This document shows, piece by piece, positions 1 to 6,389 of a DNA stretch of 64,000 nt (position 1 is the first letter of the stretch; every line of letters begins with the position of its first letter). The position numbers and the translations under genes are program-made. Location of the stretch: positions 62,001 through 126,000 of the forward strand of contig JAKOYN010000061.1 in the NCBI GenBank assembly GCA_029780415.1. Direction: 5' to 3'. The notes beneath the pieces were generated by a model, which was not told where the DNA came from, made no database searches, and was given only the letters and a program-made list of their open reading frames with translations. Source of the stretch: RXIX01 sp003989075 (GTDB lineage Bacteria; Pseudomonadota; Gammaproteobacteria; Competibacterales; Competibacteraceae).

Positions 1-104
1 TTGGCGCTGCGCCAATGTTGAATATCGGGCACGGCGGCGGCCAGGCCGGAGACCAGCATGAGCACGGCGGCGAGCAGGCCGGAGCGCATGAATTTTATGG
101 ACAT
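1..104 (-). CDS. N-terminus of a second M16-family peptidase-like protein (partial)
   Basis: Only the first 34 codons are inside the window; the gene runs off the left edge. The ATG at 104 is preceded by an AAAGGA-type ribosome binding site. The peptide begins MSIKFMRSGLLAAVLMLVSG and continues into LAAAVPDIQHWRSA, that is a signal peptide with an AAA cleavage region followed by a start typical of the second partner in M16 protease pairs. It lies 53 bases behind the stop of the upstream M16 protease on the same strand, so the two probably form an operon and act together in the periplasm. The family call rests on context and this short N-terminus. Confidence 0.6.
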   Translation of the reverse strand, partial: MSIKFMRSGLLAAVLMLVSGLAAAVPDIQHWRSA

Positions 105-157
105 CAGTCGGTTATCCTTTGCAAGATAGGCCAGGCAAAACGGCGGATGCAGCCGGA

Positions 158-1546
158 TCAGCGGATCATGTGATCGGTGGCAGTACCGGCCTGTGGCAGG
201 CGCCGCCCTTCCAGGGGCAGCGGTTCCAGTATGGCCACGGTCAAGCGATCGTCAGTCAGATACTGGCGGGCGACCGTGCGCACCTGCTCCGGCGTGACTG
301 CCTGGATCCGCTGTACATAATCATCGAGCCGGTTCCAGCCCAGACCGACCGTTTCCAGAATGCCCAAGCGCATCCCCTGATAGAACAGCGAGTCCTGCTC
401 ATAGACATCGCTGGCCACCACCTGGGCGATGACCCGTGCCAGTTCCTCGGGGCTGACCTGTGTCTCGCGCAATGCCGCGACCTCGGCGCGCAGGGCCTTT
501 TCCAGTTCCGCGCTGCTGCGGCCCGGCGCCGGGTTGCCGCTCAGGGTGAATAGGTCATCCAGGCGTGCGGTCGGGTTGTAGTCGGTGCTGGCGGCAGCGG
601 CGACCTGCGTACCGCGAATCAGGTTTCGGCTGATGCGGCTGCTGTTGCCGCCATTGAGTACGCCATCGAGCACCGCCAGGGCATAGGGTTCCCAGTCGGT
701 GCTGGCGGTTTTCAGGGTCGGCACCTTGTAGCCGAGCATCACCGCCGGTACTTCGGCGGGCGTTTTGACCACGATGCGCCGTTCACCCTGCTGTGGCAAT
801 TCCGCCACCGAGCGCGGCGGCGTCAGGGTGCTCGGTGGCAGCGGTCCGAAGTGTTTGCTTGCCAGATCGCGCACCTGAGCCGCCTCGACATCGCCGACCA
901 CCACCAGCGTGGCGTTATTGGGCGCGTACCACTGCTGGTACCAGCGCTGCAGGTCGCCCGGGCTGATAGCCTGGATATCCTGCATCCAGCCGATGACCGG
1001 CTGCCGGTAGGGACTGGTCAGATAGGCGGTCGCCTGAAACTGCTCCCCGGTCAGGGCCTCGGGCTGATCCTCGGTGCGCAGGCGCCGTTCCTCGGCAACT
1101 ACCTGGGCTTCCTTGGCCACGTCCTCGGGCTTGAGCAGCAGGTGGCGCATGCGGTCCGCTTCAAGGCGAAAGCTCAGTTCCAGGCGCTCCTTCTCAAGAG
1201 TCTGGAAATAGGCGGTGTAGTCGTGGCTGGTGAAGGCGTTTTCATCACCACCATTGGCGGCGATCAGGCGCGAGAATTCGCCAGCGGGCACCGTGGGCGT
1301 GCCCTTGAACATCAGGTGTTCGAGCAGATGCGAGATGCCCGTCAGGCCGCTCGGCTCATAGCTGGAGCCGACCTTGTACCAGACCTGCGAGACCACCACC
1401 GGGGCGCGGTGATCCTCGCGGACCAGGATTTTCAAACCATTGTCGAGGGTAAAGACCTGGACCGGGGTGGCGCCAAAAGCGGGCGCGCCCATCGGTAGCA
1501 GCAGGGTGCAAAGCAGCAGGGCGGAGCGGTGCATGGTGATGGTCAT
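158..1546 (-). CDS. Periplasmic M16 (insulinase/PqqL-type) zinc peptidase
   Basis: A 462-residue zinc metallopeptidase of family M16, predicted to be exported. An N-terminal hydrophobic segment (about residues 6-25, ending in GAPAFG) looks like a signal peptide. The inverted zinc motif HLLEH is at residues 73-77 and the distal glutamate region (VAEERRLRTED) follows about 75 residues later. The length fits the half-size M16 proteins that work as a catalytic and non-catalytic pair, and a second M16-like gene starts 53 bases downstream. It is transcribed divergently from ftsY, an arrangement common in gamma- and betaproteobacteria. An internal ATG four codons in (1534) could also be the start. 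The substrate is unknown. Confidence 0.9.
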   Translation of the reverse strand: MTITMHRSALLLCTLLLPMGAPAFGATPVQVFTLDNGLKILVREDHRAPVVVSQVWYKVGSSYEPSGLTGISHLLEHLMFKGTPTVPAGEFSRLIAANGGDENAFTSHDYTAYFQTLEKERLELSFRLEADRMRHLLLKPEDVAKEAQVVAEERRLRTEDQPEALTGEQFQATAYLTSPYRQPVIGWMQDIQAISPGDLQRWYQQWYAPNNATLVVVGDVEAAQVRDLASKHFGPLPPSTLTPPRSVAELPQQGERRIVVKTPAEVPAVMLGYKVPTLKTASTDWEPYALAVLDGVLNGGNSSRISRNLIRGTQVAAAASTDYNPTARLDDLFTLSGNPAPGRSSAELEKALRAEVAALRETQVSPEELARVIAQVVASDVYEQDSLFYQGMRLGILETVGLGWNRLDDYVQRIQAVTPEQVRTVARQYLTDDRLTVAILEPLPLEGRRLPQAGTATDHMIR

Positions 1547-1647
1547 CGGGGTGAGCGGGGCCAGGAGACGTTCCGGGGTGAAACAGTGTGACAGACTGAA
1601 ATGGTACGATAAGTTCCCTCCTTTCTGACCGCCATGATGAATTCCCC

Positions 1648-2724
1648 ATGACCGATTTCAAGTCCGATGCCGACGATACCGCCGCCCCGCCGAAAAAGCC
1701 CAGCCTGTTCGAGGTGTTGAACCGTCCGATTCGCCTGCCATCCTTTCGCAGGGATGCCGCGCCCGACCCGGCTGCAATGTCGGCCGGGGATGCCGCGCAC
1801 GCCGAACATCCGACCCGGTTGCGCGATCGCCTGCGGCGCACCAGCCAGAACCTGGTATCGGGGCTGTCGAGCCTGTTTTCGGGGCGCAAGCTGGACGATG
1901 AGGCACTGGAAGAGCTGGAAAGCCGCCTGCTGTTGGCTGATGTCGGCGTGGAGCTGACCGAGCAGTTGATACAGCGCCTGGGCGAACGCATCTCGCGCCA
2001 GCAACTGGGCGACGTGCCGGCGCTGTTGCAGGCGTTGCGTGAAGAGCTGCTGGCTCTGCTGAAACCCTGTCAACAGCCCTGGCAGCCTGGTGAGGCGCGG
2101 CCCTATGTGATTCTCACCGTGGGGGTCAACGGTGCGGGAAAAACCACCACTATCGGCAAGCTGGCGCAGCGCCTGCAGCACGCCGGCCATTCCGTGCTGC
2201 TGGCGGCCGGCGATACCTTCCGCGCCGCTGCCGTCGAGCAGTTGCAGGTGTGGGGCGAGCGCAACCACATTCCCGTGATCGCCCAGCGCAGTGGCGCCGA
2301 TTCCGCTTCGGTGATCTATGACGCCATTCAATCAGCGCGGTCGCGGGCGGTCGAAGTGGTGATCGCCGATACCGCTGGGCGGCTGCACACGCAGTCGAAC
2401 CTGATGGAGGAACTGAAAAAGGTTAAGCGGGTCATTGCTAAGACCGATCCGGCCGCACCGCATGAGGTGCTGCTGGTGCTGGATGCCAGCACCGGGCAGA
2501 ACGCGCTCAGCCAGGCCGTGCAGTTTCATCAGGCAGTCGGTGTCACTGGTCTGGTACTGACCAAGCTCGACGGCACTGCCAAAGGCGGCATCGTCTTTGC
2601 CATCGCCCGGCGTCTTGGCCTGCCGATTCGCTTCATCGGTGTCGGCGAGGGTATCGACGATTTGCGACCCTTTGATGCCGCCGAGTTCGTCGCCGCCCTG
2701 CTTGATGAGCGCGCCGAGGCTTGA
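1648..2724 (+). CDS. ftsY: Signal recognition particle receptor FtsY
   Basis: SRP-receptor GTPase that docks ribosome-SRP-nascent-chain complexes at the inner membrane. The 358-residue protein has a charged N-terminal A region, an NG domain, and all GTPase motifs: GVNGAGKTTTIGKLA near residue 160 (P-loop), DTFRAAAVEQL, DTAGRLHTQSNLMEELKK, TKLDGTAKGG, and a C-terminal GVGEGIDDLRPF. The acidic A domain is shorter than in E. coli. In many gammaproteobacteria ftsY is followed by ftsE and ftsX before rpoH; here rpoH follows directly, so ftsEX is absent from this locus. Confidence 0.97.
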   Translation: MTDFKSDADDTAAPPKKPSLFEVLNRPIRLPSFRRDAAPDPAAMSAGDAAHAEHPTRLRDRLRRTSQNLVSGLSSLFSGRKLDDEALEELESRLLLADVGVELTEQLIQRLGERISRQQLGDVPALLQALREELLALLKPCQQPWQPGEARPYVILTVGVNGAGKTTTIGKLAQRLQHAGHSVLLAAGDTFRAAAVEQLQVWGERNHIPVIAQRSGADSASVIYDAIQSARSRAVEVVIADTAGRLHTQSNLMEELKKVKRVIAKTDPAAPHEVLLVLDASTGQNALSQAVQFHQAVGVTGLVLTKLDGTAKGGIVFAIARRLGLPIRFIGVGEGIDDLRPFDAAEFVAALLDERAEA

Positions 2725-2790
2725 AGTCAGGGTGCAGGTGCAGGCCGATCCGGGTATGGCTCCTTTGCCGCGCGGAACTTGCCACCGGGT

Positions 2791-2817
2791 TTGGCACTCT
2801 CTGCGTGAGAGTGCTAA
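2791..2817 (+). promoter_or_regulatory. CIRCE element (HrcA operator) at the rpoH promoter
   Basis: A left arm TTGGCACTC (2791-2799) and a right arm GAGTGCTAA (2809-2817) are separated by exactly nine bases. This is the CIRCE consensus TTAGCACTC-N9-GAGTGCTAA with one mismatch. It overlaps a plausible sigma-70 promoter: TTGGCA at 2791-2796 as -35 and TAAAAT at 2815-2820 as -10, 18 bases apart. HrcA bound here should repress rpoH. No hrcA gene is in the window. The arm match is direct; binding is inferred from the family. Confidence 0.88.
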
Positions 2818-2820
2818 AAT
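2791..2820 (+). promoter_or_regulatory. Candidate sigma-70 promoter of rpoH
   Basis: TTGGCA and TAAAAT with an 18-base spacer give a reasonable vegetative promoter for rpoH. It is almost entirely covered by the CIRCE operator. Transcription would start near 2827 and leave a leader of about 65-70 bases. Confidence 0.6.
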
Positions 2821-2843
2821 TCACTCTGAATGAATGATATGAG

Positions 2844-2881
2844 GGGTTCGGTCCGCGAGCCCTGTGCAAGAGGTGTACAGG
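2844..2881 (+). promoter_or_regulatory. Two adjacent stem-loops in the rpoH 5' leader
   Basis: The first hairpin pairs GGGTTCG (2844-2850) with CGAGCCC (2856-2862) around a five-base loop, with one G-T pair. The second pairs CCTGTGCA (2861-2868) with TGTACAGG (2874-2881), also with one G-T pair. They share two bases and so compete slightly or stack. The second ends four bases before the purine-rich Shine-Dalgarno stretch at 2885-2893. A role in translational or thermal control of sigma-32 is possible but unproven. Confidence 0.5.
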
Positions 2882-2893
2882 TTGAAGGAAGGG

Positions 2894-3772
2894 ATGACGA
2901 TGACGACAACCGCTCTGGTTCCCCGCATGCAGCAACTGCCGGCGCTGGTCGACAGCCTGGAAAACTATATCCAGGCGGTCAATCGCGTACCGGTTCTGAG
3001 TGCCGAGGAAGAGCAGGAACTGGCCCGGCGGCTGCAGCTGCGCAACGACCTGGAAGCAGCGCAGCGGCTGATCATGGCGCATCTGCGCTTCGTCGTGCAT
3101 ATCGCCCGTGGCTACATGGGCTACGGTCTGCCACTGGCCGATCTGATCCAGGAAGGCAATGTCGGTTTGATGAAGGCGGTCAAGCGCTTTGATCCGGCGC
3201 ATGGCGTGCGGCTGGTGTCGTTCGCGGTGCACTGGATCCGTGCTGAAATTCACGAATTCATTCTGCGCAACTGGCGCATCGTCAAGATCGCCACCACCAA
3301 GGCGCAGCGCAAACTGTTCTTCAAGCTGCGCGGCGCCAAGAAGCGTCTGGGCTGGCTTAATGGCGAGGAAGTGCAACGGGTCGCCCACGATCTGGGCGTC
3401 AGCGCCGAGTCGGTGCTGGAGATGGAAGCGCGCCTGAGCGGTCACGATGTTGCCTTTGATCCGGCGCCGGAAGCGGATGGCGACGAGGAGGAAAGCTTTG
3501 CTCCCGCTGCCTATCTGCGCGATGAGCAGGCCGATCCGGCCATGGCCCTGGAGCAGGATGACTGGGACGAGCAGACCTCCAGTCGCCTGAGCGCGGCGCT
3601 GGCATGTCTGGATGCGCGCAGCCAGGACATCGTGCGCCGCCGCTGGCTGAGCGATGACAAGCCGACCCTGCACGAGCTGGCCGCCGAGTACAAGGTATCC
3701 GCCGAGCGTATTCGCCAGATCGAAAACAGCGCGATGAAAAAACTGCGCGCCGCCGTGCCCGCGCCGGTGTGA
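2894..3772 (+). CDS. rpoH: RNA polymerase heat-shock sigma factor RpoH (sigma-32)
   Basis: Group 3 sigma factor directing RNA polymerase to heat-shock promoters. Seen are region 1.2/2 (LSAEEEQELARRLQL, then the core-binding segment DLIQEGNVGLMKAVKRFDP), the RpoH-box-like QRKLFFKLR specific to sigma-32 proteins, and a C-terminal region 4 helix-turn-helix (TLHELAAEYKVSAERIRQIE). Two closely spaced ATGs fit: 2894, and 2900, which has better spacing to AAGGAAGGG. An upstream in-frame ATG at 2864 lies inside the leader hairpin and is unlikely. The gene has its own CIRCE-overlapped promoter and a strong terminator, so it is probably monocistronic. Confidence 0.96.
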   Translation: MTMTTTALVPRMQQLPALVDSLENYIQAVNRVPVLSAEEEQELARRLQLRNDLEAAQRLIMAHLRFVVHIARGYMGYGLPLADLIQEGNVGLMKAVKRFDPAHGVRLVSFAVHWIRAEIHEFILRNWRIVKIATTKAQRKLFFKLRGAKKRLGWLNGEEVQRVAHDLGVSAESVLEMEARLSGHDVAFDPAPEADGDEEESFAPAAYLRDEQADPAMALEQDDWDEQTSSRLSAALACLDARSQDIVRRRWLSDDKPTLHELAAEYKVSAERIRQIENSAMKKLRAAVPAPV

Positions 3773-3787
3773 AAGCCTGTCTGCGCC

Positions 3788-3814
3788 AAAACCCGCCCGC
3801 GTGGCGGGTTTTTT
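3788..3814 (+). terminator. Rho-independent terminator of rpoH
   Basis: ACCCGCC (3791-3797) pairs with GGCGGGT (3803-3809) around a five-base loop. Four A's precede the stem and a run of T's follows it. It starts about 15 bases after the rpoH stop. Confidence 0.9.
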
Positions 3815-3842
3815 GCGTCTCCGTTGACCCTGCCGAACTGCT

Positions 3843-4889
3843 GTGCTGGACACTGCTGCCATGCCTGTTGCCGAACCTCTGCTGAGCCGTGATGTGCCGC
3901 TGGATACTCTGAACACCCTGGGCCTGCCCGGCCGGGCGGCTGGTTTTGTCGCTATCCATGCGCCGGCGCAACTGGCCGCCGTGAGGACATGGCCGGAGTG
4001 GCAGGGGCGCCGCCTGATCCTCGGTGGCGGTAGCAATCTGGTACTGGCGAGCGATTATTTTGCCGGGCTGGTGCTGCACATATGCATTGCCGGGCGGGAA
4101 CTCTGCGCGGAGGATGCGGACGCCTGGTATGTGCGGGCCGGCTCTGGGGAGAACTGGCATGCCTTTGTCGACTGGACGCTGGCGCAGGGCTGGCCGGGGC
4201 TGGAAAATCTGGCGCTGATTCCCGGCACGGTCGGTGCGGCCCCAATCCAGAATATTGGCGCCTATGGGCTGGAAGTGGCGGAGCGGCTATGGCAGGTCGA
4301 GGCTATCGACCTGGACGACGGTGCCACGCTGCGCCTTGATCGCGCTGCCTGCGACTTTGCCTATCGCGATAGCCGCTTCAAGCAGGCCGCCGGACGCTAT
4401 CTGATCACTGCGGTCACCTTTCGCCTGCCTAAGCGCTGGCAGCCGGTGCTCGGCTATGCCGAACTGGCTCGGCAATTGGATCCTCTCGACCCTGCGACGC
4501 TGAATGCGCGCGCGGTTGCCGATGCGGTGATCGCCATCCGGCAGCGCAAACTGCCCGACCCGGCGCAGCTGGGCAATGCCGGCAGCTTCTTCAAAAACCC
4601 GCTGGTCGATGCTACCACCTTCGCTATCCTGGCCGCTGCGTATCCCGCACTGCCGCACTATCCACAGGCCGATGGCACGGTCAAGCTGGCTGCGGGCTGG
4701 CTGATTGAGCAGTGCGGCTGGAAGGGTAAAAACCTCGGTCCGGCCGGCGTTTATGAACAGCAGGCGCTGGTGCTGGTCAATCGCGGTGGCGCACGCGGCA
4801 CCGACGTGCTGCGTCTGGCCGGGGCGATTCAGGACGCAGTGCGGGCGCGCTTTGGCATCAGCCTGGAGCCGGAACCGCTGATCGTGTAG
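3843..4889 (+). CDS. murB: UDP-N-acetylenolpyruvoylglucosamine reductase MurB
   Basis: FAD- and NADPH-dependent reductase that makes UDP-N-acetylmuramate in peptidoglycan synthesis (cytoplasmic). The 348-residue protein shows NTLGLPGRAAGFVA at the start of the FAD domain, GGGSNLVLA (flavin binding), LIPGTVGAAPIQNIGAYG, YRDSRFK, and the catalytic GNAGSFFKNP. The length and the AYGLEVAE region resemble the E. coli enzyme. The start is GTG at 3843, or ATG at 3861, which would remove six residues. Its last 32 bases overlap the end of tesA on the other strand. Confidence 0.96.
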   Translation: MLDTAAMPVAEPLLSRDVPLDTLNTLGLPGRAAGFVAIHAPAQLAAVRTWPEWQGRRLILGGGSNLVLASDYFAGLVLHICIAGRELCAEDADAWYVRAGSGENWHAFVDWTLAQGWPGLENLALIPGTVGAAPIQNIGAYGLEVAERLWQVEAIDLDDGATLRLDRAACDFAYRDSRFKQAAGRYLITAVTFRLPKRWQPVLGYAELARQLDPLDPATLNARAVADAVIAIRQRKLPDPAQLGNAGSFFKNPLVDATTFAILAAAYPALPHYPQADGTVKLAAGWLIEQCGWKGKNLGPAGVYEQQALVLVNRGGARGTDVLRLAGAIQDAVRARFGISLEPEPLIV

Positions 4890-5553
4890 CGTCCGCGGCC
4901 GGCGCGGCGGCATCGGTGGCCGGGCGCAGCAGCGGTTCCAGTACCCGCCAGACGTTGTCGAGAATGCGCGGCTGTGCCCCGGCGTGTGGATGCAGACCAT
5001 CATCCTGAATCAGCGCCGGGTTGCCGGCCACGCCATCAAGCAGGAACGGCAGCAGCGGCACATCGTAATGCTCGGCGACGCTGGCGAAGGTGGCCTGAAA
5101 CTTTTGGGTATACAGCGGGCCATAATTGGGCGGAATGCGCATCTCCGCCAGCAGCACCCGCGCCCCGGCCTGTCGCGACAGCTCGATCAGGCGCCCGAGG
5201 TTGTCGGCCATCAGGCTTAGCGACTGACCGCGCAGGCCATCATTGGCACCCAGTTCCAGCAGCACCAGAGCAGGATGGTGGGCCTGCAGCGCCGCCGGCA
5301 GGCGACTCAGGCCACCGCTGGTGGTGTCGCCGCTGATGCTGGCGTTGACCACCCGGTGCGGAAAACCGCGTTCCGCCAGGCGCCGCTGCAGCAGGCTGAC
5401 CCAACCCTGCTCGACCGGAATGCCATAGGCGGCGCTTAGACTGTCACCCAGAATCAAGATCACCGGTCCCTCGCTGCTATGGGCCAAGCTGCCGGGCAGG
5501 TTCACCAGCGCCAGCAACCACAGGGAAAACCATCGTGAATGCGTCGTGTTCAT
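4858..5553 (-). CDS. tesA: Periplasmic SGNH esterase / acyl-CoA thioesterase I TesA
   Basis: Multifunctional lysophospholipase, arylesterase and thioesterase of the SGNH family. From the ATG at 5553 it has a signal peptide (MNTTHSRWFSLWLLALVNLP), then block I GDSLSAAYG with nucleophile Ser38, the GANDGLRG block with the oxyanion-hole Asn, and the catalytic Asp-His pair in DGLHPHA. A longer reading frame exists upstream but would put a non-signal sequence ahead of the signal peptide and overlap the divergent ABC gene. The C-terminus has an Ala/Pro-rich tail of about 25 residues. tesA divergent from ybbA/ybbP-type genes is a common arrangement. Confidence 0.93.
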   Translation of the reverse strand: MNTTHSRWFSLWLLALVNLPGSLAHSSEGPVILILGDSLSAAYGIPVEQGWVSLLQRRLAERGFPHRVVNASISGDTTSGGLSRLPAALQAHHPALVLLELGANDGLRGQSLSLMADNLGRLIELSRQAGARVLLAEMRIPPNYGPLYTQKFQATFASVAEHYDVPLLPFLLDGVAGNPALIQDDGLHPHAGAQPRILDNVWRVLEPLLRPATDAAAPAADATRSAVPAPG

Positions 5554-5594
5554 CGTCTTCGCAGGCAGTATTGGACTCATCGGAGAACCTGACC

Positions 5595-6389
5595 ATGCCT
5601 CTGGATCAGGCGGGACCATCGGCCACTCTGACACCCGTCATCAGCGTACCCAGTGCGCTGGACTTGGACAACTGTTCCGCTGCCTTGCCCGCACCACACC
5701 CGCCGATTATCCAGGTAGAACAGCTTGGCAAGCAGGTGTCCAGCCCTGAGGGGCCGCTGGTGATCCTGGCCGATATCGGCTTCGCGATTGCCCGTGGCGA
5801 ATGCGTGGCGGTGATCGGTGCTTCCGGTTCGGGCAAGTCAACCCTGCTTGGCCTGCTGGCCGGGCTGGATACACCGAGTACCGGCCGGGTCTGGCTGGCC
5901 GGCGTCGATCTGAACAGCCTTGATGAGGATGGGCGGGCGTTGCTGCGGGCGCAACGGGTCGGCTTCGTGTTTCAGTCCTTCCAGCTGCTTAATGGTCTGA
6001 CGGCGCTGGAAAACGTCATGCTGCCGCTGGAGCTGGCCGGTCAAAGCGATGCCCGCCGTCAGGCTCTGGAGCTGTTGGAGCGGGTTGGCCTCAAGGCCCG
6101 TGCCCGCCATTACCCGACGCAACTGTCCGGTGGCGAGCAGCAGCGGGTAGCCATCGCCCGCGCCTTTGCCGGCAATCCGGATGTGCTGTTTGCCGATGAA
6201 CCGACCGGTAATCTCGATCATAAAACCGGCCAGCGCATCATTGATTTGCTGTTCGCACTGAACCGCGAGCAGGGCACCACCCTGGTACTGGTGACCCATG
6301 ATCCGGAGCTGGCCGCCTATTGCGACCGGGTGCTGGAACTGGACGAAGGCCGCCTGCGGGCGCGTTCCGCTGCTGGGGCGCGGGCATGA
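5595..6389 (+). CDS. ybbA: ABC transporter ATP-binding protein, YbbA/LolD type
   Basis: ATPase of a MacB/LolD-class ABC system. It shows Walker A GASGSGKST, Q-loop FVFQSFQLL, signature LSGGEQQRVAIARA, Walker B VLFADEPTGNLD and H-loop VTHD. The ATG at 5595 follows a GGAGAA ribosome binding site. The first 35-40 residues precede the usual start of the domain and look like an unstructured extension. It overlaps the permease gene by four bases (ATGA), so the two are translationally coupled. The neighbourhood with tesA suggests a link to lipid or lysophospholipid handling; the substrate is unknown. Confidence 0.93.
   Translation: MPLDQAGPSATLTPVISVPSALDLDNCSAALPAPHPPIIQVEQLGKQVSSPEGPLVILADIGFAIARGECVAVIGASGSGKSTLLGLLAGLDTPSTGRVWLAGVDLNSLDEDGRALLRAQRVGFVFQSFQLLNGLTALENVMLPLELAGQSDARRQALELLERVGLKARARHYPTQLSGGEQQRVAIARAFAGNPDVLFADEPTGNLDHKTGQRIIDLLFALNREQGTTLVLVTHDPELAAYCDRVLELDEGRLRARSAAGARA

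Noticed and set aside
2864..2893. Upstream ATG at 2864 as the rpoH start
   Set aside because: It lies within a stable stem-loop, has no ribosome binding site and adds residues not seen in sigma-32 proteins. ATG 2894 or 2900 fits AAGGAAGGG.
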